From assembly GCF_900109115.1 (NCBI RefSeq), contig NZ_FNYV01000001.1, positions 509,003 through 573,002 of the forward strand: 64,000 bases of DNA, read 5' to 3'. Shown piece after piece: positions 26,950 to 36,045 of the stretch (positions within the stretch are counted from its first letter, which is position 1; every line of letters starts with the position of its first letter). The DNA comes from Micromonospora phaseoli (GTDB taxonomy: Bacteria; Actinomycetota; Actinomycetes; Mycobacteriales; Micromonosporaceae). The notes under the pieces were generated by a model. That model made no database searches. It was not told where the DNA came from and saw only the letters and a list, made by a program, of their open reading frames with translations. A program made the position numbers and the translations under genes.

Positions 26950-28992
26950 CTACCGCAGACCGTTGCGGATGGCCACGCCGACGAGCAGTTCCGGGTCGTC
27001 GGTGATGATGCCGTCGACGCCGAGGTCGATGACCCGCTGCATCACCGTGGCGTCATTGACGGTGTACGGCACGACCTTCAGCCCGTACCGCGTCTGCAGG
27101 GTGCGTACGTCCGGTCCGTGGAAGTATGCCGGGTTCTGCCGCAGGTACCAGTCCGGTTCGGTGACGGTGCCCTGCGCCGGATCGTGCACCTGCCAGTTCG
27201 CCGAAATGGTCGAGGCGCCGGCCGACCGGGTGAGCTTGCCCAGGTTCCGGTGCTTCCACCAGTCCAGGTCGGCGGTCCACGGGCTGCGTACCGACCGGTC
27301 GCCGTACACCGCCTGCAGCGAGCACTCGTCCGCGAGGGTGACGCACTCCGCCGGACCGTACTGCCACACCAGGGCCACCGTCTCGATCCGCCGGTCCAGC
27401 TGCCGGGCGTAGGTGATGGTGCGCCAGTCGAAGGACTGGATGGTGGCGCGGCCGGTCAGGCCGGCCCGCTGGATCGCGGTGACCAGCTTGCGGGTGAAGC
27501 TGCGGTACGGCTCGGTGTCGTCGACCAGCGGGCTGATCTTCGTCTCGATGTTGAACCGGACGTCCGCGCGACCGCTGGCCCTCGCCAGCGCGAAGACCTC
27601 GTCCAGGGTCGGAATCTGGGCGCCCGGGACCGGCACCTGCGCGGGCATGTCCGGCGCGGTCTTCGTGCCGCAGTCGAGCGTCTTGAGCTGCGCGAGGCTC
27701 AGCTGGTGCACCAGCCTGCCCACGTACGGAAACTCCGGGTCGCGGGGTCTGGCCGGGGCGGTGTCGGTGCAGTGTGCGCCGTTGACCGTACGGTCGTGCA
27801 GCACCACCAGCTTGCCGTCGGAGGTGACCCCGGTGTCCAGTTCGAGCGTGGAGATCGCCCGGTTCGCCAGCGCGTTCGCGAAGGCGGGCAGGGTGTTCTC
27901 CGGCCGGCTGGCCCGGCCACCCCGGTGCGCCTGGATGTCGAACGGCGAGGCGTACGCCTTGGGCAGCCGGTAGCCGCGCTGCGTGAGCAGGCCGCGCAGC
28001 CGGTCCGGGTAGTCCGTGATGATGCCGTCCACCCCGTCGTCGACGAGCTTCGCCATGGTCGGCGCGTCATTCACCGTCCACGGGATCACCTTGATCCCGT
28101 TGCGGTGGGCGTGCGTGACCATCTGCTTCGTCACGTACGGGCGGTAGTCGGGATCGGTGACCGTGCCGTTCTGCGGGAAGCCGTGCACCGGTGAGAAGGC
28201 GGTGGCGCCGAAGCTGCGGATCGCGGCGATCGGGTCGCCGTCGAAGTCGTCGATGTCCATGCCGCCCAGCCACGGTGACGCGCCCGGCTGTCCCACCTGG
28301 AGGAAGTCGTAGTTGGTCAGCGCCACCAGCGGCAGACGCGGCTCGACCCGGCGCATCCGCATCAGCGCGCCCCAGTCGAAGCTCTGGATGGTCACCTGCC
28401 TCAACAGCCCGGCGGCCCGGATCTCCCTGGCCGTGACCTGCACGAACTGCTCGCGCGGGGCGGTCTCGCTCGGCGCGCCGGCCTCCACCTTGGTCTCGAT
28501 GTTGAGCGTCACATCGTCCGCGCGGTACCGCTTGACCAGGTCGAACACCTCGCGCAGCAGGGGCATCCGGGCACCCGGGACGGCGAGTTGCCCGGGCCGG
28601 TCGGGCAGCGTCTGCGAGCCGCAGTCGAGAGTGCGCACCTGGGCCAGGCTGAGCGTGTTGACGTACTTCCCGACGTACGGGAACTCGGGGTCGCCCGGCG
28701 TGACGGCGGCGGTGTCGGCGCACTTCGCCGCGCTGACCCGCCGGTCGTGCGTGACCACGGCCTGGCCGTCCTCGGTGATCTGGACGTCCAGTTCGAGGGT
28801 GCTCACCCCGAGTTGGAGGGCGTTGCCGAACGATGCGAGGGTGCTCTCCACCCGCAGCCCGAGTCCGCCGCGGTGGGCCTGTAGGTCGAAGTCCCGGTCT
28901 GGTCGCGGGCGTGCCGCGGCAGGTGCCGCCAGCATGGTCGTCACGATCGTCGCGGCCAGGGCCGCGACGGCGGTACGGCGTACGGTGCGCAC
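26950..28992 (-). CDS. Secreted glycerophosphodiester phosphodiesterase with two GDPD domains
   Basis: 680 residues. A signal peptide (about 1-30, ending AAPAAA) is followed by two GDPD domains. The second has the canonical HRGGRASRPENT active-site loop; in the first it reads HRGGLGLRVEST, keeping the Glu but losing the PENT context. Both end with a GVDGIITD motif. The enzyme should hydrolyse glycerophosphodiesters or related polyol phosphates outside the cell. The GTG at 28992 has AAGGAGAGG upstream. Two-domain forms of this size are uncommon compared with the single-domain family. Confidence 0.9.
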   Translation of the reverse strand: MRTVRRTAVAALAATIVTTMLAAPAAARPRPDRDFDLQAHRGGLGLRVESTLASFGNALQLGVSTLELDVQITEDGQAVVTHDRRVSAAKCADTAAVTPGDPEFPYVGKYVNTLSLAQVRTLDCGSQTLPDRPGQLAVPGARMPLLREVFDLVKRYRADDVTLNIETKVEAGAPSETAPREQFVQVTAREIRAAGLLRQVTIQSFDWGALMRMRRVEPRLPLVALTNYDFLQVGQPGASPWLGGMDIDDFDGDPIAAIRSFGATAFSPVHGFPQNGTVTDPDYRPYVTKQMVTHAHRNGIKVIPWTVNDAPTMAKLVDDGVDGIITDYPDRLRGLLTQRGYRLPKAYASPFDIQAHRGGRASRPENTLPAFANALANRAISTLELDTGVTSDGKLVVLHDRTVNGAHCTDTAPARPRDPEFPYVGRLVHQLSLAQLKTLDCGTKTAPDMPAQVPVPGAQIPTLDEVFALARASGRADVRFNIETKISPLVDDTEPYRSFTRKLVTAIQRAGLTGRATIQSFDWRTITYARQLDRRIETVALVWQYGPAECVTLADECSLQAVYGDRSVRSPWTADLDWWKHRNLGKLTRSAGASTISANWQVHDPAQGTVTEPDWYLRQNPAYFHGPDVRTLQTRYGLKVVPYTVNDATVMQRVIDLGVDGIITDDPELLVGVAIRNGLR

Positions 28993-29164
28993 GCTGTCCT
29001 CTCCTTCCCGCGGGGATCTCCCGCCGAATCCGCTGCACAGCATCGGCAGCCGGCACGGCGGGCAGGCAAGCGCAGTGCGTCGGACCGGTGAACCGGGGAT
29101 GCGGGTTTGCCGCGCCGGTCACCGGGCACGCACCGTGACCGACCCTTCTGCGAGGTGATGGATC

Positions 29165-29566
29165 GTGCGTGAGGACGACATGCGACAGGACGCCGCCCGT
29201 CGGGCCGAGGATCGGATCGCCGGCGGGGTGTACGGCGAGGGCGCCCTGGACGAGGTGACCGTGCCGCCGACCGATGTGGAGAGTGAGCTGCAGCGCCAGG
29301 ACCCGGATGATCCGGCTGACGTGCCGATCGACCCGACCGTGCTGCGCGACGGCGGGCCGACCCGTGGGCAGGGCGCGATCACCACGACCGGCGGCACCGC
29401 CGGTCCGGCCAGCGCCCGCCGGGTGGCCCGACAGCCGGAGCGTCACCGGGGCAAGGTCGCCCCGACCACCACCGGCGACGCCACCACCGGCGGCCTGAGC
29501 ACCCCGGCCGGCGGCAGCACCAGCGACCAGTCCGCCCCCGCCACCCACCTGGGCAGCTTCGAGTAA
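29165..29566 (+). CDS. Disordered hypothetical protein
   Basis: 133 residues, almost wholly polar and Thr/Gly/Pro/Asp-rich, with no predicted membrane span and little predicted order. GAGGTG lies about nine bases before the GTG. Third codon positions are strongly GC-rich in this frame, supporting translation. I do not recognise a family. Confidence 0.65.
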   Translation: MREDDMRQDAARRAEDRIAGGVYGEGALDEVTVPPTDVESELQRQDPDDPADVPIDPTVLRDGGPTRGQGAITTTGGTAGPASARRVARQPERHRGKVAPTTTGDATTGGLSTPAGGSTSDQSAPATHLGSFE

Positions 29567-29583
29567 ACGCCCCACCCGCCCCA

Positions 29584-29644
29584 GTTGATCAAGAAGTTCT
29601 GGTCGGGATCAAGAGATCAAATTGGCCAGAACTTCTTGATCAAC
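29584..29644. repeat. Palindromic intergenic repeat, copy 2
   Basis: GTTGATCAAGAAGTTCTGG (29584-29602) is the exact reverse complement of 29626-29644; C-rich and G-rich flanks continue the pairing. It shares the GTTGATCAAGAAGTT core with 2938-3000. It sits between two convergent genes, where it could also terminate both. Confidence 0.8.
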
Positions 29645-29662
29645 ACGGGGTGGGGTGGGTGG

Positions 29663-31951
29663 TCAGGGGGTGGGGGTGAGGGTGGTCAGGTGTTGGGTGG
29701 CTCGGGTCAGGGCCACGTAGAGGTCGCTGCGGCCTCGGGGTGACTCGGCGACGATGCGGTCGGGGTCGACCACGACGACCGAGTCGAATTCCAGGCCCTT
29801 GGCCTCGGCGACGGTCAGCACCACGACCCGGCTCTCCAGGTCCGGTTGCTCACCGACGGCCGCCTCCGGTAGCGCCCGGGTCAGGGTGGCGCCGAGGTCG
29901 TCGACCCGGCCGGCCGGGACGATCACGCCGAGCCGCCCGTCGGTCAGGCCGGCCGCCTCCGCCGTGGCGACCTCGACCAACTCCGCCGCCAGCCGCGCCG
30001 CCGGCACCGCACGGGTCTGCGGCGCGAAGCCGCTGGAGCGTACGGCGCGCGGCGGGCGCAGCGTCGGGTCGATCTCGGCGAGCACACCAGCGGCGACCGC
30101 CATGATCTCGGCGGGGGTGCGGTAGCTGACGGTCAGCTCGGTCAGCCGCCAGCGGTCCGCCACGTACGGCGCCAGCGCATCGGCCCACGACGGTGTGCCG
30201 GCCAGCGCCCCGGTCTGCGCCACGTCACCCACGATGGTCATCGAACGGCTCGGGCAGCGGCGCATGAGCAGCCGCCAGGCCATCGGCGACAACTCCTGCG
30301 CCTCGTCGACGATGACGTGGCCGAACGCCCAGCCCCGGTCGGCCGCCGCCCGCTGCGCGGTGGTCAGCCGATCCGTCTCCTCCTGCCGTTCCAGCAGCCG
30401 ATCGGCGTCGATCAGGTCGGTCACGCCGAGGATCTCGCCACCCTCGGCCTCGTCCTCGACGTCGATCGACCGGGAACCCCGGGCGATCTCCAGCACACCC
30501 TCGGCGTACTCGCGTTGGACGGCACGGATCCGCTCCCGGCGGGCGGCGGCGGCCCGGTCGTCCTCACCGAGCAGCTCCGCCGCCTCGTCCAGCAGCGGCA
30601 CGTCCGCCGGTGTCCAGCCACCCGGCTCGCGGTGCAGGGCGGCCCGCTCCTCGGCGGTGAGCTGCGGCCCGGCGGTGGCGATCCGGTCGGTCGAGGCGTA
30701 CAGGTCGGCGAGCAGGCGCTGCGGGGTGAGCAACGGCCACAGCTCGTCCAGCGCGGCCCGGACCTGCGGCTCCTCGCCCAGCTCGCGGCGGATCTCGGCG
30801 AGGTCCGCCTCCTCCAGCAGGTTCTCCCCGCCGAGCGGGTCGGCGCCGATCCGGTCGGCCACCTGACCGGCCAGCGCATGGATGACCTCGATGTCGAAGA
30901 CGGCGCGGGCCAGATTGTGCGGCCGGCCACTGCGCCGGGCCCGGTCGCGCGCCGCCTGCACGGTCCGCGGGTCGAGCACGAGGATCTCTCGCTGCGGCAG
31001 CTCGATCTCCAGCGGCTCGTCGGGCACCTGTTGCCGATCGCGTACGGCGTTGGCCAGCACCTCGACCATCGCAGACCGCCCCTTCAGGGCGGCGGTGGTG
31101 GCGGGCTCGGTCCGGCGGGCGCTGACCCCCGGGAAGAGATCTCCCTGGGTACGCAGCAGCACGCCGGTCTCGGCCAGCGCCGGCAGCACCTGCGAGATGT
31201 AGCGCAGGAAGGTGAGGTTCGGACCGACCAGCAGCACACCACGGGTGGAGAGCTCCCGGCGGTGGGTGTAGAGCAGGTACGCGGCGCGGTGCAGCGCCAC
31301 CGCGGTCTTGCCGGTGCCGGGGCCGCCCTGCACCACCAGCACACCGGGCAGGTCGGCGCGGATGATCCGGTCCTGTTCGACCTGGATGGTCTCGACGATG
31401 TCGCGCATCCGGCCGGTGCGCCCCGCGTTGAGCGCGGCCAGCAGCGACGCCTCGCCGGTCAGCTCCTCGTGGGCGGTGGGGGAGGCGGTGGCCAGGTCGA
31501 GCACCTCGTCGTTGACGCCCACCACTTTGCGTTGCCGGGTACGCAGGTGCCGGCGTCGTCTAATGCCCTGCGGATTGGCGGCGGTGGCGAGGTAGAAGGC
31601 TCGGGCGGCCGGGGCACGCCAGTCCATCAGCAGCGGCTCGTAGTCACCGTCGGTGTCGAAGATGCCGATCCGGCCGATGTAGTGGCGGTCACCGCCGTCG
31701 GTGTCCAACCGGCCGAAACACAGCCCGTTCTCCACCGCCGAGAACTGCTCCACCTGCTCGGCGTACATGCGTACCGTGCCGTCCCGCTGGGAACGGGCCT
31801 GCAATGTGCCGCCGGTCGCCCGCAGTTGCTCGGTGAGCCGCTGCGACGCCTGCTCCCGCAGGTCGTCCAGGCGCTGGTAGAGCATCGAGACGTACTCCTG
31901 CTCGCGGCCGATCTCGTCGTCGGACGGCGAACCGCCGGAGTGCCTTGACAA
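29663..31951 (-). CDS. HelD/HelR-like RNA polymerase-associated helicase
   Basis: 762 residues of UvrD-like superfamily 1 in the HelD arrangement: an N-terminal coiled coil (about 10-65), Walker A GGPGTGKTA near 208, a long inserted middle domain, DEAQELSP near 546 and VSYRTPAEIM and VALTRATQHL near the end. HelD proteins free stalled RNA polymerase from DNA, and some actinobacterial members (HelR) protect it from rifamycins. The start is TTG with GGGAG five bases upstream. A strong promoter of opposite direction overlaps the start codon region. Confidence 0.9.
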   Translation of the reverse strand: MSRHSGGSPSDDEIGREQEYVSMLYQRLDDLREQASQRLTEQLRATGGTLQARSQRDGTVRMYAEQVEQFSAVENGLCFGRLDTDGGDRHYIGRIGIFDTDGDYEPLLMDWRAPAARAFYLATAANPQGIRRRRHLRTRQRKVVGVNDEVLDLATASPTAHEELTGEASLLAALNAGRTGRMRDIVETIQVEQDRIIRADLPGVLVVQGGPGTGKTAVALHRAAYLLYTHRRELSTRGVLLVGPNLTFLRYISQVLPALAETGVLLRTQGDLFPGVSARRTEPATTAALKGRSAMVEVLANAVRDRQQVPDEPLEIELPQREILVLDPRTVQAARDRARRSGRPHNLARAVFDIEVIHALAGQVADRIGADPLGGENLLEEADLAEIRRELGEEPQVRAALDELWPLLTPQRLLADLYASTDRIATAGPQLTAEERAALHREPGGWTPADVPLLDEAAELLGEDDRAAAARRERIRAVQREYAEGVLEIARGSRSIDVEDEAEGGEILGVTDLIDADRLLERQEETDRLTTAQRAAADRGWAFGHVIVDEAQELSPMAWRLLMRRCPSRSMTIVGDVAQTGALAGTPSWADALAPYVADRWRLTELTVSYRTPAEIMAVAAGVLAEIDPTLRPPRAVRSSGFAPQTRAVPAARLAAELVEVATAEAAGLTDGRLGVIVPAGRVDDLGATLTRALPEAAVGEQPDLESRVVVLTVAEAKGLEFDSVVVVDPDRIVAESPRGRSDLYVALTRATQHLTTLTPTP

Positions 31952-31974
31952 TCGGTCTCCCGGTTGGCTAGAAT
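31945..31974 (+). promoter_or_regulatory. Near-consensus promoter divergent from helD, antisense to its start
   Basis: TTGACA (31945-31950), 18-bp spacer, TAGAAT (31969-31974) on the plus strand. It is the strongest housekeeping-type promoter match I found in the window. Transcription would begin near 31981 and meet a terminator hairpin at once. The -35 box overlaps the TTG start codon of the helD-like gene. Confidence 0.65.
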
Positions 31975-31982
31975 TCGCATTC

Positions 31983-32011
31983 AGAACGGCTTTTCAGAGC
32001 CGTTCTTTTTT
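31983..32011 (+). terminator. Intrinsic terminator with U-tract, no upstream gene
   Basis: AGAACGGCT (31983-31991) pairs exactly with 31998-32006 around a TTTCAG loop and is followed by a run of six T. It has the polarity of a plus-strand terminator. No plus-strand gene ends here; it lies about two bases after the predicted start site of the promoter at 31945-31974. U-tract terminators are rare in such high-GC DNA. Confidence 0.75.
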
Positions 32012-32103
32012 GTGCCTGAACTGCCAAAGATACCGGGCGGCGAACGGCGCGGCCAGGCGAGGCCGATCCTGACACAGCCTCCACCCGACCTCGACCGTCA
32101 CTG

Positions 32104-33936
32104 TCAGCGACGCTCGGTGCAGACCTCGCCGGAGCGGGCGATGGTGTCGGTGGACCAGGCGACCGCCACGGTGAAGCAGTAGTCGAGGCTGCGGTTGAGG
32201 CCGTAGACGACGAAGCTGTCGGTGCCGGCCGGTAGGTCGGCGAAGGCGTTCTGCGGCTGTCCCGTCCGGCCACCGGCGACGATCACCGGTCCCTCCGCCC
32301 CGGCCGGGTACGTCCACCGCAACGCCACGCTGTCCCGGTTGTCGCGCAGCGAGAGCCCGGTGGGCGGGGCGCCGGGGGAGACCGGTGGCGCATCGGAGGC
32401 GGCGGCCGTCGGGGCGGTCGAGTCGCCGGGGACGCCGCTCGCGGCCGGGGGCGCCGGATCGTCACCGCCGACGCGGGAGACCCCGGCGATGACCGCGGCG
32501 GCACCGAGCAGCACCACGATGACTCCCGCGGCGACGATCGGCACCAGCCGGTTCGGCCGGTTCGGTGGCGGCGGGGTGGCGGCGCGGCGTACCGGGACCG
32601 GAAGCAGCCGCGACGGTGACTGCGGGCGGGCGGGCTCGACTTCCCGACGCAGCCGGTACACCCCGGGCGCCTGCGGTGGGCCGGTCAGCCCGACCACGTT
32701 CGGTGGTACGGGAGCGCCGGTCGGCGGCTCGGCGGGATACGGATCCGGCTCGGGCTGCCCCACCCACCAGTCCTCCGGTGGCCCGGCCGGGCCGTCGGCC
32801 GGCTGCCGGGGCGTGGGGACCGCATGTGCCGCACCGGCGGGGGAGTGAGCCGCCGGCTGGTATCCCTGGCTCGGGTGGTAGCCCTCGGCGGGATGCTGCT
32901 GCTCGTCGGCGTGGTGGGTCACCGGCCACTGCTGGCCGCCGTCGTCGGGACCGGACCAGCTCGCCGGCCCCTCGCCCGAGGTGGCCCGGTCCGGCTCCGA
33001 GGGCGCCGACCACGCGGCCCGGGAGTCGGCCGTCGCGGGCGGGAACTCCCCTGGCGTGGGCGGGAACTCGGCCGTCGCGGGTGGGAACTCGGCCGGTGCG
33101 GCCCAGCTCGGCTCGGCGGCACGCCAGGCGGACTGCGTCTCGTCGCCGGCGGGTGGGGTGCGGGCGGGTGGGGCGTCGCCGGCGGGTGGGACCCGGGCGG
33201 ACGGTACGACCGGGTCCTCCACACTGACCGGTGGGTTCTCGGCGCAGACGTGATCGGGGCTCGCCGCTGCCCGGGCCAACGTCGCCACCTGGGCGGTCAG
33301 CGGGTCGTCGGAGGCGAGGTGCTGTCGGGCCAACTCGCGGGCCAGGGCCAGGTTGTCGTGGGCCTCGGCGAACTGACCACAGTCGCGTTGCATCGACCCG
33401 AGTCGGGCCAGCATCTTGATGCCGCTCGGATGCCCGTCACCGTAGACCTCGCGGTGCAGCTCCCAGGCGTCCTGCAGGCGGTCGCGGGCGACCTGGCACT
33501 GGCCTCGGGCGTACTCCACGGTGGCCAGGTCGGCGTGGGCGGCGAGCACCCGCAGCGACTCCGGCCCGTCCGACGCGGTCAGTTCGATGATCACTTCTTG
33601 GTACAGCCGGGCGGCCCGGGACCAGCTGCCCACCCGGTGCAGCACCGCCGCCAGGGTGGCCGCGGCGGCCACCGTACGCGGATCGGAGCGGCCGTGCAGA
33701 CCGCCGGTGGCGGCGTACGCGTAGGCGGCCCAACCGCGCGCCGAGTGCGGCTCGCCCAGCGCGAGCAGCACCCGCGCGTGCAGGCTGGCCGCCTCGGCCA
33801 TGTCGGGGCTCGCATTGGCCGGGCGCGGGTCGGCGCCGGTCAGCGCGTCGGCGAGCAGCCGTTGGGCGCCGGCGAGATCGCCGGCGGAAACCAGGTCGTG
33901 CGCCTGATCAGTCAGTTCACCGAAGCCGGAGGGCAC
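32104..33936 (-). CDS. TPR protein with Pro-rich linker, one membrane span and FN3-like tail
   Basis: 610 residues. N-terminal helical TPR-like repeats (about 1-220), a long disordered Pro/Ala/Glu-rich stretch (about 230-440, with EFPPATAEFPPTPGEFPPAT repeats), a basic segment, one transmembrane span (about 466-490, LVPIVAAGVIVVLLGAAAVIAGV) and an extracytoplasmic domain of about 85 residues with fibronectin type III-like features. This suggests a membrane-anchored adaptor. The downstream end is convergent with nothing; helD follows in the same direction. Confidence 0.8.
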   Translation of the reverse strand: MPSGFGELTDQAHDLVSAGDLAGAQRLLADALTGADPRPANASPDMAEAASLHARVLLALGEPHSARGWAAYAYAATGGLHGRSDPRTVAAAATLAAVLHRVGSWSRAARLYQEVIIELTASDGPESLRVLAAHADLATVEYARGQCQVARDRLQDAWELHREVYGDGHPSGIKMLARLGSMQRDCGQFAEAHDNLALARELARQHLASDDPLTAQVATLARAAASPDHVCAENPPVSVEDPVVPSARVPPAGDAPPARTPPAGDETQSAWRAAEPSWAAPAEFPPATAEFPPTPGEFPPATADSRAAWSAPSEPDRATSGEGPASWSGPDDGGQQWPVTHHADEQQHPAEGYHPSQGYQPAAHSPAGAAHAVPTPRQPADGPAGPPEDWWVGQPEPDPYPAEPPTGAPVPPNVVGLTGPPQAPGVYRLRREVEPARPQSPSRLLPVPVRRAATPPPPNRPNRLVPIVAAGVIVVLLGAAAVIAGVSRVGGDDPAPPAASGVPGDSTAPTAAASDAPPVSPGAPPTGLSLRDNRDSVALRWTYPAGAEGPVIVAGGRTGQPQNAFADLPAGTDSFVVYGLNRSLDYCFTVAVAWSTDTIARSGEVCTERR

Positions 33937-34004
33937 GCCCCATCGTGCTCATTCGACGACGTTATGTACAAGACCCGCGCCGGAGTGGTTCGGTCAGGAT
34001 CCGG

Positions 34005-34457
34005 TCAGGGCCTGCTCAGGTGTTCGGTCAGCGCTTCGCTGATTTGGCGTAACTGCTCGACCTGGGTCGGGCGCAGCGCGTCGAACAGATGCCGGCGTAC
34101 CCCCTCGACGTGGCCGGGCGCGGCGGCCGCCAGCTCGGCGAAGCCGGCGTCGGTGAGCAGCGCGATCTGGCCGCGCCGATCGGTCGGGCAGTCCTCGCGG
34201 CGGACCCAGCCGGCCGCCTCCAGTCGGGCCACGGCGTGGGAGAGCCGGCTGCGTGAGGAGCCGCTGGCGTCGGCCAGTTCGCTCATCCGGAGCCGGCGCT
34301 CGGGTGCCTCGGAGAGCCGCACCAGGATCTCGTAGTAGGCGTGCGGCATGCCGGCGTCGCGTTGCAGTTCGCGGTCGAGGGTGTCCATCAACGCCCGTGA
34401 GGCGGTCAGGAACGCCCGCCAGGTGCGCTGTTCGTCCGGGGTGAGCCAGCGGGTCAT
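34005..34457 (-). CDS. MarR-family transcriptional regulator
   Basis: 150 residues from the MTRW start (34469 is an alternative). Winged helix: MSELADASGSSRSRLSHAVARLEAAGWVRRE, then DRRGQIALLTDAG, the MarR wing. It faces the VOC-domain gene; the perfect palindrome at 34479-34492 lies between them and is the probable operator for both. The ligand is unknown; phenolic acids are common for the family. Confidence 0.92.
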   Translation of the reverse strand: MTRWLTPDEQRTWRAFLTASRALMDTLDRELQRDAGMPHAYYEILVRLSEAPERRLRMSELADASGSSRSRLSHAVARLEAAGWVRREDCPTDRRGQIALLTDAGFAELAAAAPGHVEGVRRHLFDALRPTQVEQLRQISEALTEHLSRP

Positions 34458-34478
34458 GACCACCATCATACGGTGATG

Positions 34479-34492
34479 GTTGAACGTTCAAC
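34479..34492. promoter_or_regulatory. 14-bp perfect palindrome, MarR-type operator
   Basis: GTTGAACGTTCAAC is fully self-complementary. It lies 22 bases upstream of the MarR start and 23 bases upstream of the VOC gene, just before the latter's TACCCT -10 box. Confidence 0.75.
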
Positions 34493-34515
34493 TAAAGCGG
34501 GCTACCCTTGGCGTC

Positions 34516-35037
34516 ATGGGAATCCATCGCCTCAACCACGCCGTCCTCTACGTCAGTGATCTCGACCGCAGCGTCGCCTTCTACCGCGACGTGCTGGGCT
34601 TCCGTCGGGTGCCGATGACCCCGGAGGGGTTCGATGGCGCCGCCTTCCTCCAGGCACCCGGCTCCACCAACGACCACGACCTCGGTCTGTTCGCCATCGG
34701 CGCGGGCGCCGGCCGGTCGACCGCCGGCCGGGCCACCGTCGGGCTCTACCACCTGGCCTGGGAGGTGGACACGCTCGACGAACTGGCCGCCACCGCCCGC
34801 CGGCTGGCCGGGGCGGGCGCGCTGGTCGGCACCTCCGACCACGGCACCACCAAGAGCCTCTACGGCCAGGATCCGGACGGGCTGGAGTTCGAGGTGGTCT
34901 GGCTGGTGCCGGCCGACCGGTTGGACGACAGCGCGCTCGCCGCCCGCACCAGGATCGGCCGGCTGGACCTGGCCGCTGAGGTCCGGCGCTACGGCGGGGA
35001 CACCCGCGGCGGCGTCGGGATCTCGGTGCCGGCCTGA
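34516..35037 (+). CDS. Vicinal-oxygen-chelate (glyoxalase/extradiol dioxygenase-like) protein
   Basis: 173 residues. The N-terminal betaalphabetabetabeta unit starts GIHRLNHAVLYVSDLDRSVAFYRDVLGF; a second unit follows with GLYHLAWEVDTLDELAATARRL and PDGLEFEVVWL. Metal-ligand positions His, His and Glu are plausible, so a ring-cleaving dioxygenase or resistance lyase fits; the substrate is unknown. TACCCT at 34503-34508 lies seven bases before the ATG, giving a leaderless transcript. Divergent from its likely regulator, the MarR gene. Confidence 0.9.
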   Translation: MGIHRLNHAVLYVSDLDRSVAFYRDVLGFRRVPMTPEGFDGAAFLQAPGSTNDHDLGLFAIGAGAGRSTAGRATVGLYHLAWEVDTLDELAATARRLAGAGALVGTSDHGTTKSLYGQDPDGLEFEVVWLVPADRLDDSALAARTRIGRLDLAAEVRRYGGDTRGGVGISVPA

Positions 35038-35082
35038 CCGGTACCGTCCGGCCCGGGCAGCCGGTTGCGGTAGAACAGCAGG

Positions 35083-35946
35083 ATGCCGACCGACGCCGTA
35101 GCGCACGAACTGTTCCTCCGACACCTGGACAGCTGGGTGCCGGCCGCGCTGCGCCGCGCCCGGCGGGCCACCGTCGTCCTCGGGTACGACGGTGGCGACC
35201 CGCGGCTGGCCGAGGAGACCCTGCGGCTGGCCGGTGAGCACGCCACGCGGCTGCGCGGCGGCCGGCTCACCGTGCTGGTGCTCGCCGACGGCACCGAAGA
35301 GCTGCCGGCCCGGCTCGGCACCGCCGAGGCGGGACTGCCGGCCGACGTGGCCGTACACCTGATGCCCGGTGACGCCAGCCGACTGCCGGTCGCGCTGCGG
35401 GCGGCCGGCGCCGCCGGTGCGCCGGTGCTGTCCTACCTGGAAGTCGACGGCCCGGTGAACCTGGCGGCGCTGACCGCCGCCGCCGCGACCGGCCGGCCGG
35501 CCGAGGCGCTGGTGGTCGCCGGCGCGGGCACCCCGCTGCGGCCGGCGCTGGCCGATGCCGGGTTCCCGCTGACCACCGACGTGGAACTGGTCGACGTCGA
35601 CCGACGGATCGGCTTCGGCACCGGCTCGGACCGCAGCCTGGAGGCCATCAAGGAGAGTGTGTGGGCGGCCGGGCTGCGGTGCCGCGATCCGCAGGGCCTA
35701 CCGCTGTCGCCCGGACCGGAGGTGGATCCGCAGCCGCTGGGCCGCGCCCTGCTGGACGAGTTGACCCGACACGGCCCGCGTACGGTCACCGAGCTGCGCC
35801 GCTTCGCCGTCACCGGAACCGCGTACCGGGCCGTGGACGCGGCGCGGGCACTGGCCGCGCTGCTCGACGCGGGTGCGGTGACCCGGTCACCGGAGCACGG
35901 GCGGCTCGGCGGCGACGTCCTGGTCACACCCGCCCGGTCAACCTGA
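35083..35946 (+). CDS. Conserved-looking hypothetical protein
   Basis: 287 residues, soluble, no signal peptide. Alternating strands and helices with VVLGYDGGDPR and LTVLVLADGTEELP suggest a nucleotide-binding-like alpha/beta N-terminal domain; the C-terminal 90 residues look like a winged helix (LLDELTRHGPRTVTELRRF...ALAALLDAGAVTRS). I do not recognise the family. TAGAAC ends six bases before the ATG, a leaderless-type start. Confidence 0.78.
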   Translation: MPTDAVAHELFLRHLDSWVPAALRRARRATVVLGYDGGDPRLAEETLRLAGEHATRLRGGRLTVLVLADGTEELPARLGTAEAGLPADVAVHLMPGDASRLPVALRAAGAAGAPVLSYLEVDGPVNLAALTAAAATGRPAEALVVAGAGTPLRPALADAGFPLTTDVELVDVDRRIGFGTGSDRSLEAIKESVWAAGLRCRDPQGLPLSPGPEVDPQPLGRALLDELTRHGPRTVTELRRFAVTGTAYRAVDAARALAALLDAGAVTRSPEHGRLGGDVLVTPARST

Positions 35947-35996
35947 CCACCAGCGAGACAACGTTGGCGATCCGATCGCAGCCTTCGGCCCGCAAC

Positions 35997-36036
35997 GTCG
36001 AGCGGGGCGCCGGTGAACTCCGGCGCCCCGCTCGAC
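35997..36036. terminator. 17-bp stem terminator
   Basis: GTCGAGCGGGGCGCCGG (35997-36013) pairs perfectly with 36020-36036 around a TGAACT loop. It lies between the hypothetical gene ending at 35946 and the convergent small gene at 36046. Confidence 0.85.
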
Positions 36037-36045
36037 CTCGGGACA

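Noticed and set aside
31964-32182. 72-residue plus-strand frame over the helD leader
   Set aside because: Runs through the terminator hairpin and antisense to the TPR gene, with no coding bias.
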